Of a DNA stretch of 17,500 bases, positions 1 through 6,566 are shown in pieces. The first letter of the stretch is position 1. Every line of letters starts with the position of its first letter. Under the pieces are notes generated by a model. It ran no database searches and was not told where the DNA came from. It saw only the letters and a program-made list of their open reading frames with translations. This stretch comes from Symbiodinium natans (taxonomy: Eukaryota > Sar > Dinophyceae > Suessiales > Symbiodiniaceae): NCBI GenBank assembly GCA_905221605.1, contig CAJNDS010002095.1, forward strand, positions 180,001-197,500. Direction: 5' to 3'. Position numbers and translations under genes: made by a program.

Positions 1-76
1 CCCCCATTATTCGATTTTTGAGATACTTAAGCCTAATTAAGGTTCGTTAAGGGGGGAAGGGGTAGTTAGAGGGGAA

Positions 77-105
77 GGGGTAGTATACAGGGGGCTAGTA
101 GGGGA
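77..105 (+). repeat. Dispersed 29-bp repeat, copy 1
   Basis: This segment matches the reverse complement of 5890-5918 at 27 of 29 positions (core GGGGGCTAGTAGGGGA). Just upstream, 'gaaggggtag' occurs twice (around 55-85). The rest of 1-173 holds nothing I recognise. Confidence 0.75.
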
Positions 106-173
106 ACGAAGGCATCGAAAAGACTACGAAGATCATTGGGGCCCTGTTGAATACCAAAAGCCACGAAAAGCCA

Positions 174-258
174 CCCTAAACCCTAGGCCCTAGGCCCTAG
201 ACCCTAGACCCTAAACCCTAAACCCTAAACCCTAAACCCTAAACCCTAAACCCTAAAC
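174..258 (-). repeat. Interstitial (CCCTAAA)n array with CCCTAGG/CCCTAGA variants
   Basis: Degenerate units (ccctagg, ccctaga) at the left grade into perfect CCCTAAA units at the right. The right edge is sharp against a GC-richer island. Confidence 0.95.
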
Positions 259-352
259 CGCACCCACCACCAAGCTGCCGCAACTCCCCAGACTGAGTGT
301 CCGGCAGCACCGGAAATGTCACCGAAGACCTGTTTGCAAGGAAGGCTTCCTA
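259..352 (-). CDS. Candidate exon between a telomeric array and a family-1 element end
   Basis: On the minus strand this is open for 30 codons (contains CKQVFGDISGAAGHSVWGVA). It begins directly after the element terminus ...CCTCCAAG| and ends at GTGCG|GTTTAGGG, so both splice-like motifs come from repeats. A second acceptor (GCAAACAG|) lies inside. The plus strand is also open and reads NVTEDLFARKASYLE into the element, ending at GAG|GT. Strand is unresolved and no product is recognised. Confidence 0.3.
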
Positions 353-384
353 CTTGGAGGTTCATGGTTAATAAGAATCATAAG
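351..384 (+). mobile_element. Family-1 inverted-repeat element, one-ended relic
   Basis: Starts with the family terminus TACTTGGAGGTTCATGG and loses similarity after about 34 bp, where a TTTAGGG array begins. The right terminus is absent, so it is truncated. Confidence 0.7.
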
Positions 385-386
385 TG

Positions 387-452
387 TAGGGTTGAGGGTT
401 TAGGGTTTAAGGTTTAGGGTCTAGGGTTTAGGGTTTAGGGGTTAGGGTTTAG
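387..452 (+). repeat. Interstitial (TTTAGGG)n array, degenerate
   Basis: Units include tttaagg, tctaggg and an 8-mer tttagggg among canonical TTTAGGG. Confidence 0.9.
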
Positions 453-495
453 GATAAGAGGAAAAGGGCGGGCTGGTGTCCTTCCATTCCATTGT

Positions 496-590
496 AGGGG
501 GTTCGGGTTTAGGGTTTAGGGAATGGGGTTTAGGGTTTAGGGAATGGGGTTTACGTTTTAGGGTTTAGGGTTTAGGGTTTAGGGCTGAGG
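496..590 (+). repeat. Interstitial (TTTAGGG)n array with GGGAATGGGG interruptions
   Basis: Canonical units are twice broken by 'gggaatgggg' and once by 'tttacgttt'. The repeated interruption suggests block duplication within the array. Confidence 0.92.
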
Positions 591-600
591 GTGGAGCCTC

Positions 601-615
601 GCATGGTCGCCATGC
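601..615. other. Short perfect hairpin
   Basis: GCATGG-TCG-CCATGC: a 6-bp perfect stem with a 3-nt loop. Confidence 0.5.
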
Positions 616-649
616 GAAGCTATGAGGGTGAAGTCATGAGGTTCACGAC

Positions 650-704
650 TGCTGCAAGTCAGCGCACGCACAGAAGATGGCGACTGAATCATTTTGGCTG
701 ACTT
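650..704 (-). CDS. Candidate exon with MIQSPS segment
   Basis: Minus strand, after GGTTCAG|, reads KSAKMIQSPSSVRALTCSS and ends at AGCA|GTCGTG. The 18 bp coding IMQSPS-like residues (675-692) recur at 785-802, where the same frame reads MIQSPSRLRT, so this is part of a local duplication. The open frame actually runs on to 764. Product unknown. Confidence 0.25.
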
Positions 705-802
705 CTGAACCCATCCTAAAGGTTTAACTGTTGGGCTCCCTCTTGTAGTTGCTACAAAACCCAAAAGGTTAAAGTCCTAAGACGAGATGGCGACTGAATC
801 AT
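675..802. repeat. Direct repeat of 18 bp (675-692 and 785-802)
   Basis: 'agatggcgactgaatcat' occurs twice, 110 bp apart, and sequence diverges immediately outside the match. Confidence 0.9.
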
Positions 803-831
803 GGTAAGCTATTCCAGTCCCTGCGATCTAC

Positions 832-870
832 AGAAGGACATGCGACGTGCTCAAGCAAGGCTTGGGGAGT
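832..870 (-). CDS. Candidate exon, 13 codons
   Basis: Minus strand reads TPQALLEHVACPS between CATCCAG| and |GTAGATC, in phase 0 at both ends. The frame stays open into the downstream segment (VDRRDWNSLP, then a stop). Neither strand assignment nor product is secure. Confidence 0.3.
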
Positions 871-946
871 CTGGATGGTGGCAACTCAAACTATTTGCTT
901 CCGACCCCCCCACAAGACACAAAATATGGTTCCTCATCAGAGGAAT

Positions 947-1175
947 AACCCCAAACCCTAAACCCTAAACCCTAAACCCTAAATATAGTTTGGGCATTGG
1001 GTTGAAGGGCATTTCGGAAAACCCTCAACCCCAAACCTCACTTGCCCTCTCAAGTCGCGACTTAGGTACCCTTCACAACCCTTCATGTGAGAAAAAGGCC
1101 TGATTCTCTCATATACCCTAAACCCTAAACCCTAAACCCTAGTCCCTAAACCCCAAACGCTAAACTCCTAAACCC
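947..1175 (-). repeat. Two (CCCTAAA)n arrays (947-983 and 1115-1175)
   Basis: Two short arrays flank about 130 bp of unique sequence (984-1114) in which I see no gene. The second is degenerate (agtccctaaa, ccccaaacgctaaac). Confidence 0.92.
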
Positions 1176-1243
1176 TAGATAGCCGAACCCCCCAAAAAAC
1201 CGACTATGGGGCCCCCAACCGACCCGCCCCTCCCGCCCTCCCT

Positions 1244-1254
1244 CCCCCCCCCCC
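1244..1254 (+). repeat. C11 homopolymer in a polypyrimidine tract
   Basis: Eleven consecutive C inside a pyrimidine-rich stretch (about 1222-1260). On the minus strand it lies just downstream of a candidate stop codon. Confidence 0.9.
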
Positions 1255-1264
1255 GCTCCCCAAC

Positions 1265-1335
1265 TTAAAAGAGTGCCTGGAGTTGATCCAGAAGTCTCTC
1301 CACTTCTTGCCTTTCAGGTGGCAAGGTCAAGAGGG
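1265..1335 (-). CDS. Candidate terminal exon
   Basis: Minus strand: a CCCTAAACCCTAAG| junction is followed by 22 sense codons and TAA. The peptide contains PPERQEVERLLDQLQALF and looks like an amphipathic helix. The acceptor would lie directly on the telomeric repeat. Its leading phase (2 nt) does not match the candidate exon at 1657-1746, so an intermediate exon or a different structure is needed. Confidence 0.38.
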
Positions 1336-1396
1336 CTTAGGGTTTAGGGTCAAGGCATGGGGTGTAGGGTTTAAGGTTTAGGGTTTAGGGTTGAGG
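1336..1396 (+). repeat. Interstitial (TTTAGGG)n array, degenerate
   Basis: Contains 'gcttaggg', 'gtgtaggg', 'tttaagg' and canonical units, and abuts the island to its left. Confidence 0.9.
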
Positions 1397-1462
1397 ATTT
1401 GGGGCCAAACCTTGCAGGGACCTAGCAAGTGGGATAATAGAACCCCTAAAACCGCCATAAAC

Positions 1463-1515
1463 TGGCCGGATGGTTGCCGGACCGGAAAGGCCACTTGGCT
1501 TGGCGAAAGCCACAA
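1463..1515 (-). CDS. Weak candidate exon
   Basis: Minus strand, after CTGTACAG|, reads CGFRQAKWPFRSGNHPA and ends at CCA|GTTTATGG. A second frame of the same strand is open across 1385-1585. Little separates it from chance. Confidence 0.2.
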
Positions 1516-1656
1516 CTGTACAGAGATAGCCGGGAGTAATGTGAAGTAGGGTTAATGTTCCTTGTATCCCCAAAAGTGCACCCAATGTATACGCTCACCA
1601 ATCTTAAAAAGGAACCTTATATACAACAACAGTAATATAAACCCTGTTTCATGTAC

Positions 1657-1746
1657 TGTAGCTTGGCCTTCTCGGAAGAAACGCAGGGGCAGGTCAAGTA
1701 TGTTAAATGCAGGCCCTCCCACCGCAAAGCCTTTTGCTTCCCGTAG
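1657..1746 (-). CDS. Candidate exon downstream of a family-1 element
   Basis: Minus strand: after TTATCTAG| thirty codons are open, including GGPAFNILDLPLRFFREGQA, to ACA|GTACATG. Phase is 0 at both ends and matches the short open segment at 1895-1922 on the other side of the inverted-repeat element. Removing that element as an intron would therefore keep frame. If splicing used the element terminus (CCAAG|) instead, a TAG would be met in the first codons. No product recognised. Confidence 0.4.
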
Positions 1747-1762
1747 CTAGATAAGCCCTTGA

Positions 1763-1903
1763 TACTTGGAGGTTCATACTTGGAGGTTCATGAGCACTTA
1801 TAATTCCAAGTATAAGTCTATAAATAACCTTTTTTGAGGGGACTTAGAGGGCTTATAATTACAGTTGTACTTTGTGGTTATGAGTACCCTGAACCTCCAA
1901 GTA
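1763..1903. mobile_element. Family-1 inverted-repeat (MITE-like) element
   Basis: Left terminus TACTTGGAGGTTCAT is tandemly duplicated (1763 and 1777). The right terminus is CCTGAACCTCCAAGTA. The interior keeps the family's 'cttagagggcttataatt...gttgtac' pattern. There are no coding sequences, so it is non-autonomous. Confidence 0.8.
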
Positions 1904-1922
1904 GGGTGGTTGGGTGGCAACC
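1895..1922 (-). CDS. Candidate micro-exon ending in a family-1 terminus
   Basis: Minus strand reads VATQPPYLE from GGCTTAG| to the AG|GT inside the element terminus (TTGGAG|GTTCAG). It shares frame with the YLE ends of the candidates at 5173 and 14138. Very short, so weak alone. Confidence 0.25.
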
Positions 1923-2008
1923 CTAAGCCCATCCAGGTTTGTTAATTGGGTGGGCGGGTGGGGGTCGGTGGACGGGTGGGTGTTTCAGCAATTGCGCAGA
2001 AGCCCCTC

Positions 2009-2200
2009 CCTAAACCCCTTGAACCCTAAACCCTGAACCCTAAGCCTGACCCAAGACCCTAAACCCTAAACCCTAAGCCCATACCACTTCAGCCCTAGAC
2101 CCAGGTAGGCCAAAGCCCTAGACTCTGCAAAAAATGCAGCCCTGGGCCCGTAAACCCTAAACCCTAAACTCTAAACCTTAAACTCCCAGCCCTGAACTCT
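2009..2200 (-). repeat. CCCTAAA tracts (2009-2072, 2149-2200), degenerate
   Basis: Two tracts flank unique sequence 2073-2148. Units include ccctgaa, ccctaag and actctaa. Confidence 0.88.
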
Positions 2201-2235
2201 AAGGGGCCTGTTGAATCACGAATGGGTGCAAGGGA

Positions 2236-2256
2236 GTCTTATTCGGACTCCTAAGG
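2236..2256. other. Small hairpin
   Basis: GGAGTC-ttattcg-GACTCC: a 6-bp stem in a short island between opposed telomeric tracts. Confidence 0.45.
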
Positions 2257-2268
2257 ATGTGCCCTTAC

Positions 2269-2328
2269 AATAGGGTTTAGGGTTTAGGGTGTATTAGGGT
2301 TTAAGGCTTAGTGTTTAGTGTTTAGGTT
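2269..2328 (+). repeat. Interstitial (TTTAGGG)n array, degenerate
   Basis: Canonical units are followed by gtattaggg, tttaaggc and tttagtg variants. Confidence 0.88.
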
Positions 2329-2340
2329 CCCTTAGTCTAC

Positions 2341-2544
2341 TCCGAATATGGCTCGAATAATCCATCGGAGGATTTTTGGAAAGGTTTGCCCAAGATGGCT
2401 GGGCGTACAACCATGAGGAGCTGGGCTGTTCCACCGCAACCCGGACTGATGGTCTGCGCTGCAGGAGAACCTTGCGCGCTATAGCCTTGGCGTTGTGGAA
2501 TACGGACTTGCTCCCATTGATTTCAGGCTCGCCCAATTGTGACC
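2341..2544 (-). CDS. Candidate exon, long open frame
   Basis: Minus strand: after the palindrome terminus ACCCTTAG| the frame stays open for more than 65 codons (GEPEINGSKSVFHNAKAIAR ... SSSWLYAQPSWANLSKNPPM). A possible donor is CGGA|GTAGAC. It joins in phase with 2646-2734 if the palindrome is spliced out. The plus strand is open here too (RFAQDGWAYNHEELG...), so strand is not settled. Product unknown. Confidence 0.35.
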
Positions 2545-2654
2545 CTAAGGGTCCATGTACCTATATAGTATATATACTTGGGCCCTGAAGCTACTATATG
2601 GGAACCCCTTTAAGGCCCAAGTATATACCATATAGGTGCATGGACCCTTAGGGT
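2542..2654. mobile_element. Near-perfect palindromic element, ~43-bp arms
   Basis: Left arm 2542-2584 and right arm 2614-2654 are reverse complements apart from a 2-bp indel and a few substitutions. The loop is 2585-2613. Outer termini read CCCTAAGGGTCCATG / CATGGACCCTTAGGG and are bordered on each side by TGA, a possible 3-bp target duplication. MITE-like and without coding capacity. Confidence 0.85.
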
Positions 2655-2734
2655 GACATGGCTTGTGTCCAGCGACAGTTTTCTCAGCGATGAGGTTCGC
2701 GAGGCGCACGGTCCCCACAACCCAAGGGTGCCAC
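2646..2734 (-). CDS. Candidate exon upstream of the palindrome
   Basis: Minus strand, after CCTCTAAG|, 29 codons are open including WVVGTVRLANLIAEKTVAGH, ending CCTAAGG|GTCCATG within the palindrome terminus. Starts with 1 nt and ends with 1 nt, matching both 3295-3364 (ends with 2) and 2341-2544 (starts with 2). The plus strand is also open to a stop (TWLVSSDSFLSDEVREAHG...). Confidence 0.4.
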
Positions 2735-2768
2735 CTTAGAGGCCCCAAGGTTGAACCACAAATAGGTA

Positions 2769-2817
2769 GTTTAGGGTTTAGGGTTTAGGGTTTAGGGTTT
2801 AGGGTTTAGGGTTTAGG
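2769..2817 (+). repeat. (TTTAGGG)n array, near-perfect
   Basis: About seven uninterrupted units. The following 2818-3168 is unique sequence with no gene I can support. Confidence 0.95.
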
Positions 2818-3169
2818 CCTACTTCAACCTTGGTTTCATGGGTTTCCCTACTACCACCCTCGATACTATCTCCCCTCGAGGTTCCACCTTAAATAACCTT
2901 AATTGGGCTTCTACCTCTATTCTGGGAATGATGTTCGGCGCTGGTATGGGTTTTTTGAGCTTTGTGAAACTGAAACTGATTCTGTGATGCCATCAAACCC
3001 TTGAGACTTCTTGTGCCCACCCCCCGAATTCACAAAACGAAAACAGACCGAAGGCACAAACAACTGAGGAACTTGCCGAAACCGAAGTCCGAAAACCGTA
3101 AGCCCCCACTGAACTTTGAAACCCCAAACCCTTAGCACCCTCGGTCCACATCCCTATCCGGAGAATGAA

Positions 3170-3250
3170 GGGTTTAGGGTTTAGGGTTTAGGGATTAGGG
3201 TTTAGGGTCTAGGGTTTGGGGTTTAGGGTTTAGGGTTTAGGGTTAGGGTT
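3170..3250 (+). repeat. (TTTAGGG)n array with point variants
   Basis: Eleven or so units including gattaggg, tctaggg, tttgggg, and a terminal 6-mer TTAGGG. Confidence 0.93.
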
Positions 3251-3294
3251 GCCAGCCCATAAAACTTCAAGAGCTTCAGAAATAGGGCCCGGAC

Positions 3295-3364
3295 CTGAGG
3301 ATGAACCCGTCCGGCTTGAGTCGCCCCAGGGTCACTTGCTGCAGCAGGTAGGCGTACTGCTTGC
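3295..3364 (-). CDS. Candidate exon with strong third-position GC
   Basis: Minus strand: CCCTAACCCCCTGTAAG| precedes 22 codons reading KQYAYLLQQVTLGRLKPDGF and on, ending CCTCAG|GTCCGG. Almost every third codon base is G or C. Ends with 2 nt, compatible with 2646-2734. A plus-strand alternative (DEPVRLESPQGHLLQQ between GAG| and |GTAGGC) exists. Family unknown. Confidence 0.42.
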
Positions 3365-3372
3365 CTTACAGG

Positions 3373-3447
3373 GGGTTAGGGTTTAGGGTTTAGGGTTTAG
3401 GGTTTAGGGTTTAGGGATTAGGGTTTAGGGCTTAGGGCTTAGGGTTT
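3373..3447 (+). repeat. (TTTAGGG)n array beginning with a TTAGGG 6-mer
   Basis: The unit nearest the island is GTTAGGG (CCCTAAC on the other strand), then six canonical units, then gattaggg and gcttaggg variants. Confidence 0.95.
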
Positions 3448-3449
3448 GA

Positions 3450-3494
3450 GTCCAAGTCGCCCAGGTCCACTTTGCAAGCAAACATCGACATCAC
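3450..3494 (-). CDS. Weak candidate exon
   Basis: Minus strand after GCCCCAG| reads VMSMFACKVDLGDLDSN, but no GT donor follows and only GC/GA alternatives exist. The plus strand reads SKSPRSTLQANIDITWGETK. Confidence 0.22.
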
Positions 3495-3507
3495 CTGGGG
3501 CGAAACG

Positions 3508-3722
3508 AAGGGTCTAGGGTTTAGGGTTTAGGGTTTAGGGTTTAGGGCTTAAGGCTTAAGGCATAGGGTTTAGGGTGCCGTAAGTCTTGCGGGAGGCGGG
3601 GGGAGGTGGGGGGTGAAGGTATGGGTTAGGGGTGGTCTATGAAGTGAAACGGGTTGGTTTAGGGTTTTGGTCTTAAAGGCTTCACGGTTTAGGGTTTAGG
3701 GTTTAGGGTTTAGGGTTTAGGT
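3508..3722 (+). repeat. (TTTAGGG)n arrays (3508-3580 and 3687-3722)
   Basis: Two arrays are separated by a G-rich unique segment (3581-3686). The first decays rightward into cttaagg and catagggt. Confidence 0.93.
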
Positions 3723-4109
3723 TTTGCGGCATGGAGGTTCAGGGGTGGGCGTAATGAAGGCAAAAATGCATGTGGAGGCCCAAGGCACGAATGCTCGACG
3801 AAGTGCGAAATGCTTCGACAAAGGAAGGTCGACAAATTACTTGGGGGTTCCGCAGGGTTCGACAAGCTTTCGATGAAATCATGTCATTCGGGAAGATTTA
3901 AACGATGAATGACAAAACAATGCCGTTTAGAGTTTACATCAAAAGTACAAAACCGATTTGTTGGGCTCTCATGTGTATGCATACACCTACTATCTTAAGA
4001 CGGCAGACCGAGGGCACTTTAAAACTTACTTGGTTTTCATAGAACCAGGCAGAACAAACCAAGAACTTGCATAGAGCTTGCTTGCAAGGAAGCCGATTCC
4101 ACTCAAAAC
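3723..4109. other. Unique AT-richer segment, no gene seen
   Basis: Four TCGAC-containing words (ctcgacgaa, ttcgacaaa, gtcgacaaa, ttcgacaag) recur in 3790-3870, and a fifth at about 4241. I see no supported gene, RNA or terminal repeat. Confidence 0.5.
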
Positions 4110-4266
4110 CTAGGTGAACTCTACTAAGGTGTTTTGCATGAGCACTAGGCTACAGTACAACAGACTGTACTGTACTGCCACGTAGGCTTTGCAACTGAGT
4201 GAGGTTCGAACTGTTTCGAAGAACGCAAATTGGTTCCACAAAGTTCGACGAACACCAAAGTCTCCG
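4110..4266 (-). CDS. Open frame, possible exon or relic
   Basis: The minus-strand frame is open about 50 codons to a TAG at 4110 (segments RRTLWNQFAFFETVRTSLS and YVAVQYSLLYCSLVLMQN). It follows GGGCTCGGAG| next to a CCCTAAA-rich tract. A second frame is open in the same place. Confidence 0.25.
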
Positions 4267-4494
4267 AGCCCTAAACCCTCACCGCCCAAACCCTGTACTC
4301 CTACACTCCATGAATCTAAACCCTGAAGCCCTGGGCCTAGCACATCCGAACCGACCCGACACCATGAAAAGGCCCCAACCCCTAAACCCTAAACGCGAAA
4401 CCGCAACCCTCAGCCTTCAAACCCTAACCCCTAGCCCTAAACGCAAAACCCTAAACCCTATAGACACCTTAAGCCCTAAACCCTAAACCCTAGA
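4267..4494 (-). repeat. Degenerate to canonical CCCTAAA tract
   Basis: Sparse ccctaaaccc words at the left (4267-4375) become a dense array at 4380-4494 with variants such as cgcaaaacc and cctagcc. Confidence 0.88.
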
Positions 4495-4507
4495 CCCTCT
4501 GGGACAC

Positions 4508-4585
4508 CGGGCTTTGTCTGCCTCGCGCTTGGACAGGCCGTAGCTCAGCTGCAGCTCCTTTTTTCCGGTTGAAGTTCTTTTTAAG
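4508..4585 (-). CDS. Candidate exon between opposed arrays
   Basis: Minus strand: CCTAACCACCCAACAG| is followed by 25 codons (KKELQLSYGLSKREADKA within) to GCCCG|GTGTCCC. Third positions are G/C-rich from codon 9 onward. The GLSKxE string resembles ones at 6474 and 16549. No family recognised. Confidence 0.42.
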
Positions 4586-4595
4586 CTGTTGGGTG

Positions 4596-4742
4596 GTTAG
4601 GGTTTAGGGTTTAGGGTTTAGGGTTTGGGGTTTGGGGTTTGGGGTTTGGGGTTTGGGGTTTGGGGTTTGGGGTTTGGGGTTTGGGGTTTGGGGTTTGGGG
4701 TTTGGGGTTTGGGGTTTGGGGTTTGGGGTTTGGGGTTTAGGG
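4596..4742 (+). repeat. TTTAGGG array with an internal pure TTTGGGG block
   Basis: Begins with a TTAGGG 6-mer and TTTAGGG units. Positions 4624-4735 are exactly sixteen perfect TTTGGGG units, after which TTTAGGG resumes. Confidence 0.98.
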
Positions 4743-4893
4743 CTTCATTTCATGGCTTAAAGGGGTTTAATGGGCATTTGCGTTGAGGGTTGAGGGATTC
4801 AGTTTTAGAGCCCGCAGGGGCTTCGGTTAAAAGTCTTGGGTGTCCTTCCCCCCTCCGCAACCGTCGCAACTGTGGTTTGGATAAATAGGTAGG

Positions 4894-4924
4894 TTTTAGG
4901 GTCTAGGGCTTAGGGTTTAGGATT
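4894..4924 (+). repeat. Short degenerate TTTAGGG tract
   Basis: Tttaggg, tctaggg, cttaggg, tttagga units sit 20 bp left of a family-1 element. The region 4743-4893 is unique with no gene. Confidence 0.8.
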
Positions 4925-4944
4925 CAGGGGGGAGCAAAAAGGTC

Positions 4945-5181
4945 TAGTTGGAGGTTCATGGTACTTGTTCACCAATGATAGCTGTACTTACAACTGTACT
5001 TGGGCACTTAAGGGGCTTAGAAGTGGGTTCCAAGCACAGTTAGAATTGGTCTTACTTCTCCAATAACCAAGGGGAAAAAAGGTTAAACTTTATCATTCCT
5101 ACTGAATAGGGAAACCCAAAAAGTTTAAAGTTCAACCAAAGGCGAAGTAAGTGGTTAATAGGTACCATGAACCTCCAAGTA
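4945..5181. mobile_element. Family-1 inverted-repeat element, longest copy (237 bp)
   Basis: Termini are TAGTTGGAGGTTCATGGTAC and GTACCATGAACCTCCAAGTA. It contains the family core 'gggcacttaaggggctta.aagtgggtt' (about 5003-5030), followed by about 100 bp absent from other copies. Noncoding. Confidence 0.88.
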
Positions 5182-5236
5182 GACGCGGAGCCTTGAGCTT
5201 GCACTGGTTGGATGCACCACACCTTCGGTCTCTATA
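5173..5236 (-). CDS. Candidate exon running into a family-1 terminus
   Basis: Minus strand from GGAGTTCAG| reads IETEGVVHPTSASSRLRV then YLE, ending at the AG|GT in the element terminus, phase 0. Same frame across the element border as at 14138 and 1895. Product unknown. Confidence 0.35.
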
Positions 5237-5254
5237 CTGAACTCCAGAATTTAG

Positions 5255-5326
5255 GCCCCAAACCCGAAACCCTAAACCCTAAACCCTAAACCCTAAACCC
5301 TAAACCCTAAACCCTAAACCCTAAAC
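5255..5326 (-). repeat. (CCCTAAA)n array
   Basis: About nine near-perfect units. The right edge ends CCCTAAAC|AGTTGG. Confidence 0.95.
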
Positions 5327-5395
5327 AGTTGGAACATGGGATTCGGATGATTCGCGCTGGGCTTCCCTATACTCTACATGAAGTCTTGCAAGCGG
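5327..5395. CDS. Candidate exon, strand unresolved
   Basis: Plus strand (5329-5395): CCTAAACAG| then 22 open codons (LEHGIRMIRAGLPYTLHEVL) to GCGG|GTGGCC. Minus strand (5327-5366): TATAG| then KPSANHPNPMFQ to CAACT|GTTTAGGG. The plus reading is longer and the minus one agrees with neighbours. Confidence 0.32.
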
Positions 5396-5530
5396 GTGGC
5401 CTCTTTAGCAGTTGCCCTTCTACCTTAATATAGGGACTAGATACCCTAATAAGAAGCCCCTACAAAGCAGAAACCCCACTTAAAGAGACCACCAGCCAAT
5501 ATAAATGAAGTGGATTAAGACCCAGCACCC

Positions 5531-5612
5531 TGAGCCCTAGGCCTAAACCCTAAACCCTAAACCCTAAACCCGAAACCCTAAACCCTAAACCCTGAATCTT
5601 AAACCCTAAACC
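5531..5612 (-). repeat. (CCCTAAA)n array
   Basis: Mostly canonical, with cccgaaa and ccctgaatctt variants. The region 5396-5530 is unique. Confidence 0.93.
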
Positions 5613-5631
5613 CCACTATGACAAAGGAAAC

Positions 5632-5702
5632 CTTCCCGTCTCTTAGCTCCTCGATGGCCACGTCCCGGTCGTCTTTTGCAAGAAGGCGCCTTTGGGGCTC
5701 CG
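5632..5702 (-). CDS. Candidate exon, charged helical peptide
   Basis: Minus strand: AATCCTGAAAG| then 23 codons, including RRLLAKDDRDVAIEELRDGK, to GACGGGAAG|GTTTCC. Codons are G/C-rich in the third position and the peptide looks natural, with alternating charges. The plus-strand reading is serine/arginine-rich and less convincing. Phase 0 at the donor. Confidence 0.45.
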
Positions 5703-5723
5703 CTTTCAGGATTTGGGCAACAG

Positions 5724-5792
5724 GGTTTAGGGTTTAGGGTTTAGGGTTTAGGGTTTAGTGCTTAGGGCTAGGGTTTAGGTTTAGGGTTTAGG
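5724..5792 (+). repeat. (TTTAGGG)n array
   Basis: Five perfect units, then tttagtg, cttaggg, a 6-mer and decay. Confidence 0.95.
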
Positions 5793-5801
5793 GTGCTGGG
5801 T

Positions 5802-6029
5802 CTAGGATTTGTGTGAGGGAAGCTGTGGGGGCATTTGCGCCCACGGCCGCTTCTTCACTTCCTTCGTTCGTCTCTCCATAGTCATGGGCTCCCCTACTAG
5901 CCCCCTATAAACTACCCCCAAGTCGAAGCGAGTCATGTTTCTAATTGCACCCCAGCTAGATGTGAAGAACGGAGATGGATTTCCAGCGATGACACGGAAT
6001 GCATCGCAAACAAAGTGTAAAGACGACAT
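5802..6029 (-). CDS. Hypothetical ORF, 75 codons with ATG
   Basis: One of the few frames here with a real ATG start and stop: MSSLHFVCDAFRVIAGNPSP at the N-terminus, MTRFDLGVVYRGLVGEPM in the middle, and a basic segment ERRTKEVKKRPW near the end. No signal peptide, membrane span or family motif is recognised. A 29-bp dispersed repeat lies inside it (5890-5918), encoding VVYRGLVG. That may mean the ORF is partly repeat-derived, a relic, or an exon read past its border. Confidence 0.35.
   Translation of the reverse strand: MSSLHFVCDAFRVIAGNPSPFFTSSWGAIRNMTRFDLGVVYRGLVGEPMTMERRTKEVKKRPWAQMPPQLPSHKS
5890..5918 (-). repeat. Dispersed 29-bp repeat, copy 2
   Basis: Reverse complement of 77-105 with two mismatches. 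Confidence 0.75.
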
Positions 6030-6216
6030 GACACAAGTTACAAGTTCACATGTCAGATGTCTCTGTGTGTAGAATTGCGAAACCTGCAGTCTTCGGTTCA
6101 GCGTTTAGGACTTAGGGTTTAGGATTCGCACATCCATGCACGTGTGGCACAGCGCGTGCTTAAAGCATCATGCCGGCACCCGTGTCCTTGTATCTAAACA
6201 CCCCAAAAACCGAAAA

Positions 6217-6466
6217 ACAAATCTCAACCCCAAACCCTAAGCCCTAAACCCCAAAACCCTAGACCCTAGGGCCCTAAACATGAAACCCCAAACCCCAAAC
6301 CCTAAACCCCAAACACCCTAAACCCCAAAACCCTAAACCCCAAGCCCTAAACCCCCAAAACCCTAAACCCCAAACCCTAAACCCTAAACCCGAAACCCTA
6401 AACCCTAGCCCTAAACCCTTAACCCTAAACCCCAAACCCTAAACCCTAGCCCAAAACCCTAAACCC
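6217..6466 (-). repeat. Long mixed CCCTAAA/CCCCAAA array
   Basis: About 250 bp in which CCCTAAA, CCCCAAA and 8-mer cccccaaa/ccccaaaa units alternate irregularly. It is unlike the homogenised TTTGGGG block. The region 6030-6216 upstream is unique with no gene. Confidence 0.93.
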
Positions 6467-6473
6467 GACAGAC

Positions 6474-6541
6474 CCCCTTTCGGCCTTTGAGAGCCCACAG
6501 CCGGTTTCGCTGGCAGGGTCGTCGCAGGCTCCACGCAAGTC
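6474..6541 (-). CDS. Candidate exon, paralogous to 10873-10958
   Basis: Minus strand: GAGCGCCAG| then DLRGACDDPASETGCGLSKA, ERG, to GG|GTCTGTC. Its start (CTTGCGTG.) and end (CTCTCA.AGGCCGA) align with the minus-strand reading at 10873-10958, which gives LREA...LSEAEIG. Similarity in the same frame at two loci is better support than the open frame alone. The plus strand also reads TAGFAGRVVAGSTQVLALQ. Confidence 0.4.
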
Positions 6542-6566
6542 CTGGCGCTCCAGAGGTGAAGTGGTG

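Noticed and set aside
690-699. CATTTTGGCT match to part of the dinoflagellate spliced leader
   Set aside because: Only 10 nt match, the upstream CCGTAGC part is absent and the match sits in a local direct repeat. A 10-mer match in 35 kb of both strands is not surprising.
3786-3870. TCGAC words as a regulatory operator cluster
   Set aside because: Spacing is irregular and there is no adjacent promoter or gene. Noted only as a local word bias.
4199-4486. 95-codon plus-strand frame (LNPEALGLAHPNRP...)
   Set aside because: Its second half is a translation of CCCTAAA units and the first half has no supporting context.
4536-4600. tRNA-like 'GGCCGTAGCTCAGCTGCAG' (A-box similarity)
   Set aside because: No anticodon stem, T arm or acceptor pairing follows at the right spacing, and the same bases fit a minus-strand open frame.
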